A model generated the notes under the pieces. That model made no database searches and was not told the DNA's origin. It was given only the letters and a program-made list of their open reading frames with translations. From QHBQ01 sp038230695 (lineage in GTDB: Bacteria; Chloroflexota; Chloroflexia; QHBQ01), in the NCBI GenBank assembly GCA_038230695.1, contig JBBRMT010000089.1:1-16803 (forward strand): a stretch of DNA of 16,803 nucleotides, given 5' to 3'. Position 1 is the first letter of the stretch. Every line of letters starts with the position of its first letter. Positions 1-5,071 of this stretch are shown in pieces. Both the position numbers and the translations under genes were made by a program.

Positions 1-1242
1 GAGGCTAAACAGCAACTAAGCCCCCACGTATACGCCGCGCTCAACCACGCGCTGGCCTATAACGCCACTGACCGACCGCAAACCGTCGCGGGATTTCTCG
101 CCGAATTGAGCGGCAGCCAGCCGATCCCTGTTTACACGGTGCAGGTGTTGGCTGGTGGGCCTCGTCTGGATGAAACCAACCGCGGCACGCGCCTCGGCCT
201 GCCTTCATTTGTCGCTACCTACCCGGCAGATGCGCCCCTTACCCCGGCCCTCCTCCGAAACGGGGGAGGGGGAACGGCTGGCAATCCAGCCTTGCCCGGA
301 AATGGGGGCGGGGGAATGGCTGCCGTCGCTATGGTCGCCACACCGCCCGCGCCAACCGCCTCGCAGGTGTTGTCCAGCGCTGCGCCCACCCGCGTCGTCA
401 GCGGGCCGCAGCGGGTGACTGGCGCGAATCCCAGCGCCTCGCCTCGCCTGAGCAGCAACCAGCTACTGCTGCCAGTGGCGGCCAGGAGCAATGACCGCCC
501 GCTGCTCTTGCTGGTTGCTCCACTCATAATCGTGGCGGCGGTAGTAGCGGCGCTCGCCTTCGGCCTAATCGCAGGCAGCGACAAATCGGCCTCGCTGATA
601 ATCACCACCACACCGACCACAACGATGCAGGCAGTTAGCCCCACCGCGCTACCCAGCGCAACCCCTGATGCTAGCCCTACCGTTCTGGCCGCGCCCGCGC
701 TATCCGCCACCAATACGCCTGCGCCTACGCCAACCACAATCCCTGCCGCCTTGCCACCTGTCATCCGCCATTCATCTACCCCTACCCCGCCGCTGCCCAC
801 CCATACGCCGCACCGCATCGTCGCGCCACCAACCGCCACGCCGCACCTGCCGCCAACCATTGTGCCGCCCACATCCACTGCTAGCGGGCAATGGACACCA
901 CCCTCGGCTACTCCGTTGCCGCCTACGCTACGGCCAGGCCAGCCCTCACCAACTACCCTCCCGCCCACCCCGACGCAAAATAGCATAGCCCATCGCACCC
1001 ATGTGCCAACAACCGCCACGCCCGCTAGCGGCCAGCCCACCGCCACGCCGCAGCCGTCTGCTACTAACACACCCAACATTTTTCCTCCGGAGCCCACGGT
1101 CACGCCTAGCCCGCTGCTACCGTCGCCGATCACCACAAAAGAGTTGCCGCCCACTGATACGCCCTTGCCACCGACTGACACACCCGCGCCACCACCGACT
1201 GACACGCCCGCGCCGCCACCCACCGCTACCTCCGGTCCTTAG
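1..1242 (+). CDS. Ser/Thr protein kinase, C-terminal part (5' end outside window)
   Basis: The frame is open from base 1, so the gene starts upstream. The first 38 or so residues (LSPHVYAALNHALAYNATDRPQTV...) match the last helices of a eukaryotic-like Ser/Thr kinase domain, including the Arg of subdomain XI in DRPQTV. A juxtamembrane linker rich in Gly, Pro and Ala follows, then one hydrophobic membrane segment at 496-576. The rest (about 577-1239) is a Thr/Pro/Ala-rich tail with repeats such as TDTPAPPP near the end, probably extracytoplasmic and wall-spanning. No PASTA repeats are visible. In this family the kinase lies in the cytoplasm and the tail outside. The linker holds a degenerate CCTCC/GGAGG palindrome like those inserted in the glycosyltransferase genes. 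The stop codon TAG overlaps the TTAG direct repeat flanking the MITE-like element. The kinase call rests on the short remnant plus the architecture. The substrate is unknown. Confidence 0.72.
   Translation, partial: EAKQQLSPHVYAALNHALAYNATDRPQTVAGFLAELSGSQPIPVYTVQVLAGGPRLDETNRGTRLGLPSFVATYPADAPLTPALLRNGGGGTAGNPALPGNGGGGMAAVAMVATPPAPTASQVLSSAAPTRVVSGPQRVTGANPSASPRLSSNQLLLPVAARSNDRPLLLLVAPLIIVAAVVAALAFGLIAGSDKSASLIITTTPTTTMQAVSPTALPSATPDASPTVLAAPALSATNTPAPTPTTIPAALPPVIRHSSTPTPPLPTHTPHRIVAPPTATPHLPPTIVPPTSTASGQWTPPSATPLPPTLRPGQPSPTTLPPTPTQNSIAHRTHVPTTATPASGQPTATPQPSATNTPNIFPPEPTVTPSPLLPSPITTKELPPTDTPLPPTDTPAPPPTDTPAPPPTATSGP
248..270. repeat. Degenerate CCTCC/GGAGG palindrome in the kinase linker
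   Basis: CCCTCCTCCG (248-257) pairs with CGGGGGAGGG (261-270) across AAA with one mismatch. It resembles the CCTCCCC...GGGGAGG palindromes at 2380 and 4489 and is read in frame as part of a Gly-rich linker. A partial GGAAATGGGGGCGGGGG echo follows near 299-315. It could simply be a Gly/Pro codon run, so membership of the family is uncertain. Confidence 0.35.
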
Positions 1243-1366
1243 TATTACAGCCTCAGCTATCAGGCAAGATGGTGTAGTTACGATTGGCTTTGACACTAGG
1301 CGACAGGGCGTATGCGATTCGCCCCTACACCATTCTGGCCCTCTTATACCAACTGAGGCTGTAATA
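1243..1366. mobile_element. MITE-like element, 124 bp, with 14-bp terminal inverted repeats
   Basis: TATTACAGCCTCAG at 1243-1256 is the exact reverse complement of 1353-1366. The direct repeat TTAG flanks both ends (1239-1242 and 1367-1370), as expected for a target-site duplication. A second internal inverted pair, ATGGTGTAG (1269-1277) and CTACACCAT (1325-1333), extends the foldback. A GGGCG-type palindrome (1306-1329) sits in the right arm. No ORF is inside, so movement would depend on a transposase elsewhere. The left TTAG supplies the kinase stop codon, so insertion occurred exactly at the gene end. Confidence 0.7.
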
Positions 1367-1438
1367 TTAGGGCTGGTCAACTTACAGTTGCTCGGCTCAT
1401 GCGGCGGAGTGCGCATCACGTTCTAGCATATTCGGCAA

Positions 1439-1458
1439 GGGCGAACAACGATTCGCCC
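1439..1458. repeat. GGGCGAA/TTCGCCC palindrome
   Basis: A perfect 7-bp stem, GGGCGAA (1439-1445) with TTCGCCC (1452-1458), closes a 6-nt loop. It belongs to the GGGCG...CGCCC palindromes found many times in this window. A small CAGAC-TGAT-GTCTG hairpin follows at 1460-1473. No T-run follows, so it is not a classical terminator. The rest of 1367-1522 shows nothing recognisable. Confidence 0.55.
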
Positions 1459-1522
1459 CAGACTGATGTCTGCCTAGCAATAATGTGACACGCACCCGAT
1501 GCGGCGCGGTATGCGGCAAATG

Positions 1523-1531
1523 TGCTATAAT
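1523..1531 (+). promoter_or_regulatory. Extended -10 promoter (TGCTATAAT) for the glycan cluster
   Basis: TGC followed by a consensus TATAAT (1526-1531) forms a perfect extended -10 box 35 nt upstream of the methyltransferase start. No good -35 lies 16-18 bp upstream, which extended -10 promoters tolerate. Transcription would begin near 1538 and give a leader of about 29 nt. The four downstream genes are co-directional, so this is the best candidate promoter for the cluster. Confidence 0.6.
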
Positions 1532-1552
1532 ACGCTCCGGCAAATCCTATTG

Positions 1553-1570
1553 ATGCGGAGTGACCCCTGA
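1553..1570 (+). promoter_or_regulatory. Five-codon upstream ORF and RBS overlapping the methyltransferase start
   Basis: ATG at 1553 opens MRSDP and stops at TGA 1568-1570. That stop overlaps the proposed CTG start (1567-1569) as CTGA. GGAG (1557-1560) lies inside it, 6 nt before the CTG. The arrangement would allow translational coupling, but the short ORF has no clear ribosome-binding site of its own and may be fortuitous. Confidence 0.35.
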
Positions 1571-2256
1571 GCCAGTACCACGACAAATATTTCACCGCCC
1601 AGATTACCAAATCCGCCGCCAAGCTGGCATGGCAGTATGGCCGCCTGCTTGAGTATGCCCGCCTGCCGCGTACCCCCGCCGACAGTCGCCCCTTGACCGT
1701 GCTGGACGCGGGTTGTGGCGCTGGCCCGGCGTTGCGCTACTTCAGCAGTGTGGGCTATCATGTCTATGGCTGCGATTTCGTCTTCTACCCGCTGGTCGAG
1801 TCGCGTAGGCTGGCTCCAGATGCGGCGGTGATTTGCTGCGACCTGAAGCAGCCGCTGCCCTACCGCGATGAAACCTTTGATGTAGTGTTGCTCAGTGAGG
1901 TGGTCGAGCATCTGCACGAAACGCCTGACTTGCTGCGCGAGTGCTGGCGAGCGCTACGCCCCGGTGGCTACGTGCTGATCACCACCCCCAACCTGTGGGA
2001 CATTCGCCGCCCCATCGCCTGGCTGACTCGCCGCACCTGGTCGGGCTACACTGACCCCACCCATATCAACCTGTTCACCCCCGCTCGCCTGCGCGGCACG
2101 CTGGCGGCAGCGGGTTTCGACCACATTCGGCTACGCACTGGCCTCAAGCCTGTGTTTGTCTTCGCCCCCCGCCGTCTGCCCTTCAAGTTGACCCTGCCCT
2201 ACCCCCCGCTGATCGGCAACGGCATCGTCGCGGTTGGTCGCAAGGGGGTAGCGTGA
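1567..2256 (+). CDS. Class I SAM-dependent methyltransferase (Methyltransf_11-like), proposed CTG start
   Basis: Probable methyltransferase acting on a sugar or lipid-linked glycan intermediate; the substrate is unknown. With a start at 1567 it has 229 residues. The SAM-binding motif I is LDAGCGAG (residues 46-53), the acidic end of strand 2 is in VYGCDF, and the post-I motifs are DVVLLSEVVEHL and LRPGGYVLITTPN, typical of SAM methyltransferases in polysaccharide loci. In-frame TGA at 1561-1563 limits the 5' end. The segment SQYHDKYFTAQITKSAAKLAWQ precedes motif I and looks like a real N-terminus, but no ATG or GTG exists before motif I and the first TTG (1693) is inside it. CTG at 1567, with GGAG 6 nt upstream, is therefore chosen. 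The 3' end overlaps the next gene by GTGA, indicating translational coupling. Function is confident at family level; the start is moderately so. Confidence 0.85.
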   Translation: MSQYHDKYFTAQITKSAAKLAWQYGRLLEYARLPRTPADSRPLTVLDAGCGAGPALRYFSSVGYHVYGCDFVFYPLVESRRLAPDAAVICCDLKQPLPYRDETFDVVLLSEVVEHLHETPDLLRECWRALRPGGYVLITTPNLWDIRRPIAWLTRRTWSGYTDPTHINLFTPARLRGTLAAAGFDHIRLRTGLKPVFVFAPRRLPFKLTLPYPPLIGNGIVAVGRKGVA

Positions 2257-3581
2257 AGATCGTATATTTCATCATCGCCTACGGCCCTGAGTTTATCAGC
2301 AACGAGGTGCATGAGGAACTCGGCTTGCGGATGCGTGAACGCGGCCACGAGTTTGTCGCGCTGACGCTGACTGGCTCGGACCCCCTCCCAACCTCCCCCG
2401 GAAGGGGAGGAATTAAAGAAGCATCCGCCAAAGGGGGGGGGGTTAGTGGGCTGCAGCGCAGCGAGAGCCAGAACGGTATCCCCATCTACAAGATACGGGT
2501 GGGCGGCCACCAGCAGCGACTGGCGCAGGCTTTGTTTCACTATAACAACTTCTTCGCCGTCCTCGCTGGTTACAAGCGTTTCCTGCGCGAGTATGGCCGC
2601 CCCGACATCGTTCACGCCGAAGCCGCCTACCCGCTGGGTGCAATCGCCACGTTGGGTACGCCTACGGGCGGGCCGCGCATCATCCCCAACCTGCAAGGGG
2701 CGGACGTGCTGAACTATCCCGATGTGGATTATGGCTATGGCCGCTACCGCGCCGCCCGCTACCTGCTGCGCCGCACCTTTACCGCCGCTGCAATGGTGCG
2801 CTGCAATTCGGCGATGATGCGCGATGTGATTATCAGTGATTATGGCTGCGCCCCGGCTAAGGCTAAAGTGATCCTGCGTAACATTGGCTCGTGGTCGTTC
2901 CTGCCACCTGGCACCGATCTGCCTACCTACCGCGCCGCCTGCCGTGCGAAGCTCGAACAGGAATACCCCCAGCTAAAGGGCCGCCCCTTCATCCTCAGCA
3001 TCAGCCGCCTGCACCCCTTCAAGGGCATCGAATACTTGCTCGAAGCCCTGGCCGACTATAATCCTGAAGAATCCGATAGTCATTCACCATTTACCATTTA
3101 CCATTCACCATTGCCGTTCCTGATGATCGCTGGCCCTGGTCGTAGCACCGCCCACTTTGGCGATTATGCCGCCCTGCTCAAGCGCAAAGCAGCGGAGTTG
3201 GGGGTTGCCGAGCGGGTTATCTTCACCGGCGAGATCCCGTATATCCAGAGCCGCGATTACCTCGCCGCCGCCGATGTGGTTGCCATCTCCTCGGTGGTGG
3301 ACGCGCTGAACAAGGTGGCGTTGGAAGCCGCTGCAGTCGGCACACCCACGCTGCTTACCAGCAGCACTGGCGCGGCTGCTTACATCGAGCGTGAGGGTAT
3401 CGGCATTGCGGTGCCACCCCGCTCCGGTCCCGCCCTTGCCGATGGTCTGCGCCAGACACTTACCGCCAACATATCGCTGAGAGCGATGCAGCGCGGCCCC
3501 GCCTGGGCGGAGCAGTTTCGCTCGGTGACAATTGCCGACCAGTTGCTGGAGCTATACGAAGAGGCGTTGGATGAGTTTTGA
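2253..3581 (+). CDS. GT4-family glycosyltransferase (GT-B fold) with two repeat insertions
   Basis: A 442-residue cytoplasmic glycosyltransferase, probably adding a sugar from a nucleotide donor during envelope or exopolysaccharide assembly. The N-terminus (MKIVYFIIAYGPEF...) is a Rossmann strand. The C-terminal donor domain has ISRLHPFKGIEYLLEAL, FTGEIPYIQSRDYLAAADVV and ALNKVALEAAAVGTPTLLT. The usual EX7E motif appears as DX7E, with Asp replacing the first Glu, which may affect the donor or activity. GTG start overlaps the upstream stop. Two non-family segments are read in frame: residues about 43-72 come from a CCTCCCC/GGGGAGG palindrome plus a G10 tract (2433-2442), and residues about 277-286 from four CATTCAC-type heptamers. 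The stop TGA (3579-3581) lies in a GAGTTTT heptamer array. Expansion or slippage in the G10 tract would shift the frame. Family call strong; sugar specificity unknown. Confidence 0.9.
   Translation: MKIVYFIIAYGPEFISNEVHEELGLRMRERGHEFVALTLTGSDPLPTSPGRGGIKEASAKGGGVSGLQRSESQNGIPIYKIRVGGHQQRLAQALFHYNNFFAVLAGYKRFLREYGRPDIVHAEAAYPLGAIATLGTPTGGPRIIPNLQGADVLNYPDVDYGYGRYRAARYLLRRTFTAAAMVRCNSAMMRDVIISDYGCAPAKAKVILRNIGSWSFLPPGTDLPTYRAACRAKLEQEYPQLKGRPFILSISRLHPFKGIEYLLEALADYNPEESDSHSPFTIYHSPLPFLMIAGPGRSTAHFGDYAALLKRKAAELGVAERVIFTGEIPYIQSRDYLAAADVVAISSVVDALNKVALEAAAVGTPTLLTSSTGAAAYIEREGIGIAVPPRSGPALADGLRQTLTANISLRAMQRGPAWAEQFRSVTIADQLLELYEEALDEF
2380..2411. repeat. CCTCCCC/GGGGAGG palindrome, in-frame in GT4 gene
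   Basis: A 32-nt module matches 4489-4520 at 31 of 32 positions. Its core is the stem CCTCCCC (2392-2398) and GGGGAGG (2404-2410). It encodes PLPTSPGRGG inside the first glycosyltransferase. A further low-complexity tail continues to the G10 run. Confidence 0.85.
2433..2442 (+). repeat. G10 homopolymer tract inside GT4 gene
   Basis: Ten consecutive G residues are read as KGGGV at about residues 60-64. Single-base slippage would shift the frame of the remaining 370 or so codons. Poly-G tracts of this length act as contingency switches in some pathogens; here that role is only an inference, and the count could also be a sequencing or assembly error. Confidence 0.7.
3081..3108 (+). repeat. CATTCAC/CATTTAC heptamer array (4 units) inside GT4 gene
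   Basis: Units at 3081, 3088, 3095 and 3102 read CATTCAC, CATTTAC, CATTTAC, CATTCAC, followed by a partial CATTGCC. They are in the stop-free orientation and encode HSPFTIYHSP, a loop between a GT-B helix and the next core strand (LPFLMIAGPG). Confidence 0.9.
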
Positions 3582-3592
3582 GTTTTGAGTTT
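3573..3592. repeat. GAGTTTT heptamer array at the end of the GT4 gene
   Basis: GAGTTTT GAGTTTT GAGTTT, then GAGTTATT. This is the reverse complement of the ACTCAAA family, so it is in the stop-containing orientation for the + strand. The glycosyltransferase stop codon TGA (3579-3581) spans units 1 and 2. Confidence 0.85.
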
Positions 3593-3601
3593 GAGTTATT
3601 A

Positions 3602-3620
3602 GGGGCGTATGGCATATGCC
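3602..3620. repeat. GGGGCGTATGGCATATGCC palindromic element
   Basis: It contains the perfect 10-bp palindrome GGCATATGCC (3611-3620) and begins with the GGGGCGTATG motif shared with 1306, 8685 and 13578. It lies between two heptamer arrays in the 168-bp spacer between the two GT4 genes. Bases 3621-3674 show nothing else. Confidence 0.5.
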
Positions 3621-3674
3621 TGCCGCCCAGCTTGCCGCCTATAGTAATCGCCGCAACTCAACACAGGAAAGAAC

Positions 3675-3680
3675 AAGGAG
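3675..3680 (+). promoter_or_regulatory. Strong Shine-Dalgarno AAGGAG without a normal start codon
   Basis: AAGGAG is followed 9 nt later by ATC (3690), in frame with the downstream glycosyltransferase, where ATG would be expected. The frame is open from 3648, after TAA at 3645-3647. Either initiation is at ATC or CTG, or the original start was lost or miscalled here. Confidence 0.45.
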
Positions 3681-3701
3681 CAACCCACCATCTCCACTTC
3701 T

Positions 3702-3750
3702 AACTCAAAACTCAGGGCGGACGCAATCCGCCCCTACGAAAACTCAAAAC
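3702..3750 (+). repeat. ACTCAAA heptamers flanking a GGGCGGA/TCCGCCC palindrome
   Basis: AACTCAAAACTCA (3702-3714) is followed directly by the hairpin GGGCGGA (3715-3721) / TCCGCCC (3727-3733), then CTACG and AAAACTCAAAAC (3739-3750). The module ends where the second GT4 gene begins, and it is open in that gene's frame. With the inverted GAGTTTT array at 3573 it forms a foldback of about 178 bp with heptamer arms. Confidence 0.75.
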
Positions 3751-4985
3751 TGGCTTACATCGCCTATCCGCTGGACTTGAACTTGCAAGCGGCGAACAGC
3801 GTGCAGACGTGGCACACCGCCCGCGAGTTGCGTCGTCTCGACCCGGGTACGCTGGTGATTGTACCAAAGCTGCCGGGGCAGGCCAGTCGCTTTGGCGCGG
3901 TAGGGGCGCGTTATCTGCCGCGGGTGCCGGTGGGCAAGCTGTCGAAGTTTCACAAATCCACCGGCTGGTATTACATCGAGCGCAGCATCTTCGCCTTGCT
4001 TGCCTTCGTGTATCTGCTCTGGCGCAGGCTGACTGGGCGCAAGGTAGCGGTTATCTACAGCCGCGACGTGATTATCACCTACTGGTTCGCCACTATCGGG
4101 AAGCGGCTGCTGGGGGCAAAGCTGATCTACGAGGTGCATGAGGTGGAGAGCGAAGGCAGCCACCGGGCGCGGGGCCGCTTCTGGCAGCCCATCTTGCGGC
4201 GCATTGATCGCGGCGCGTTGACCCGCAGCGACGGCCTCGCCTCGCTCACCCATGCGTTTGTTCCCGACGCGCTAGCTATGGGCGTGCCTCAGAGTCGCAT
4301 AACGGTCATCCCCGATGCCTTCGACGAGCAGGTATACTATCCCCGCGCCAAAACTGCCGCCCGCGCCGCGCTGGGCCTGCCCGCAGATACGACTATCTTC
4401 GTCTATGCTGGCCTCACCTTCGCCTATCGCGGGCTGGATCTGCTGGTGGATGCCTATGCCGATATGGTTGCCGATGAGTCTATCACCCACCCCCTCCCAA
4501 CCTCCCCCGGAGGGGGAGGAGAACAGCACTCAGCACTCGTCTTGTTGGGCGGTAAGGAAAGTGAACAGGTGGCCTTGCGCGAACAGGCGGCGCGTTTGGG
4601 GATTGATGACCGCGTGCTGCTGGCGGGGCGCAAGGATGCGGCGACTGTGGCGCAGTATCTTGCCGCCGCCGACGCGCTGCTCATCCCCGACACAGTGACG
4701 AAGGCGACCGCCTCGCCGCTCAAGCTGTTCGAGTATATGGCGATGGCCCGACCGATCATCCTACCCGCGTTGCCCGCGTTGCAAGAGGTGTTGCCGCACG
4801 ATGCCGCCTGCTACTTCGCCCCTGCCGATCGCGACGCGCTGGCTGCTGCACTGCGCTGGGCGCATGACAATCCCATTGAAGCAGCCGCACGCGGCGAAGC
4901 AGCCCACCGCCTCAGCGCACCCTATACCTATGCCGCCCGCGCCGCGCAAATCATGGCGTTCTGTCGCACTGTGGCAAAGAGTTGA
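3750..4985 (+). CDS. GT4-family glycosyltransferase, start codon unclear
   Basis: Second cytoplasmic GT-B glycosyltransferase of the cluster, about 411 residues from 3750. The N-terminal strand LAYIAYPLDLNLQAANSVQTW is needed for the fold, so the start is at or before CTG 3750. No ATG, GTG or TTG occurs between the in-frame TAA at 3645 and this point; the only good RBS is AAGGAG at 3675 before ATC 3690. Automated callers would probably pick TTG 3777, which cuts the first strand. Acceptor-side IYEVHEVE and donor-side FVYAGLTFAYRGLDLLVDAY, LLAGRKD and SPLKLFEYMAMARPIILP (EX7E-like region with catalytic Glu) identify the family. Residues about 247-263 come from a CCTCCCCC/GGGGGAGG palindrome plus two CAGCACT heptamers, in frame. 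The stop TGA (4983-4985) lies in a GTTGAAA heptamer array. Sugar specificity is unknown. Confidence 0.85.
   Translation: MAYIAYPLDLNLQAANSVQTWHTARELRRLDPGTLVIVPKLPGQASRFGAVGARYLPRVPVGKLSKFHKSTGWYYIERSIFALLAFVYLLWRRLTGRKVAVIYSRDVIITYWFATIGKRLLGAKLIYEVHEVESEGSHRARGRFWQPILRRIDRGALTRSDGLASLTHAFVPDALAMGVPQSRITVIPDAFDEQVYYPRAKTAARAALGLPADTTIFVYAGLTFAYRGLDLLVDAYADMVADESITHPLPTSPGGGGEQHSALVLLGGKESEQVALREQAARLGIDDRVLLAGRKDAATVAQYLAAADALLIPDTVTKATASPLKLFEYMAMARPIILPALPALQEVLPHDAACYFAPADRDALAAALRWAHDNPIEAAARGEAAHRLSAPYTYAARAAQIMAFCRTVAKS
4489..4537 (+). repeat. CCTCCCCC/GGGGGAGG palindrome plus two CAGCACT heptamers, in-frame
   Basis: CCTCCCCC (4501-4508) pairs perfectly with GGGGGAGG (4512-4519). The 32-nt module 4489-4520 is 31/32 identical to 2380-2411. 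CAGCACT units follow at 4524 and 4531. The whole module is read as PLPTSPGGGG followed by EQHSALV inside the second GT4 enzyme, in the heptamer's stop-free orientation. Confidence 0.88.
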
Positions 4986-4993
4986 AAGTTGAA
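4980..4993. repeat. AGTTGAA heptamer array (2 units) supplying a stop codon
   Basis: AGTTGAA AGTTGAA AGTC. This is the reverse complement of the CTTTCAA family, in stop orientation. TGA at 4983-4985 ends the second GT4 gene within the first unit. Confidence 0.75.
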
Positions 4994-5032
4994 AGTCTTT
5001 AGATGAAAGAAAGTGAGCATCAAACCATAGTA

Positions 5033-5069
5033 ACTCAAAACTCAAAACTCAAAACTCAAAACTCAAAAC
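5033..5069 (+). repeat. ACTCAAA heptamer array (5 units) before the GT-C gene
   Basis: Exact units start at 5033, 5040, 5047, 5054 and 5061, plus a partial AC. The array is open in all three + frames and ends 2 nt before ATG 5072. If translation began at ATG 5003 instead, it would encode TQNSKLKTQNSK at the N-terminus. Confidence 0.92.
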
Positions 5070-5071
5070 CC

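Noticed and set aside
219..1223. Long open frame on the minus strand opposite the kinase tail (Gly/Val-rich)
   Set aside because: It is the mirror of Thr/Pro-rich codons; no RBS and no domain, while the + frame has the kinase remnant and membrane segment.
3744..4253. Minus-strand frame within the second GT4 gene
   Set aside because: Shadow frame; the + frame has clear GT-B motifs.
5033..5069. CRISPR-like tandem repeats
   Set aside because: Units of 7 bp with no spacers and no cas genes.
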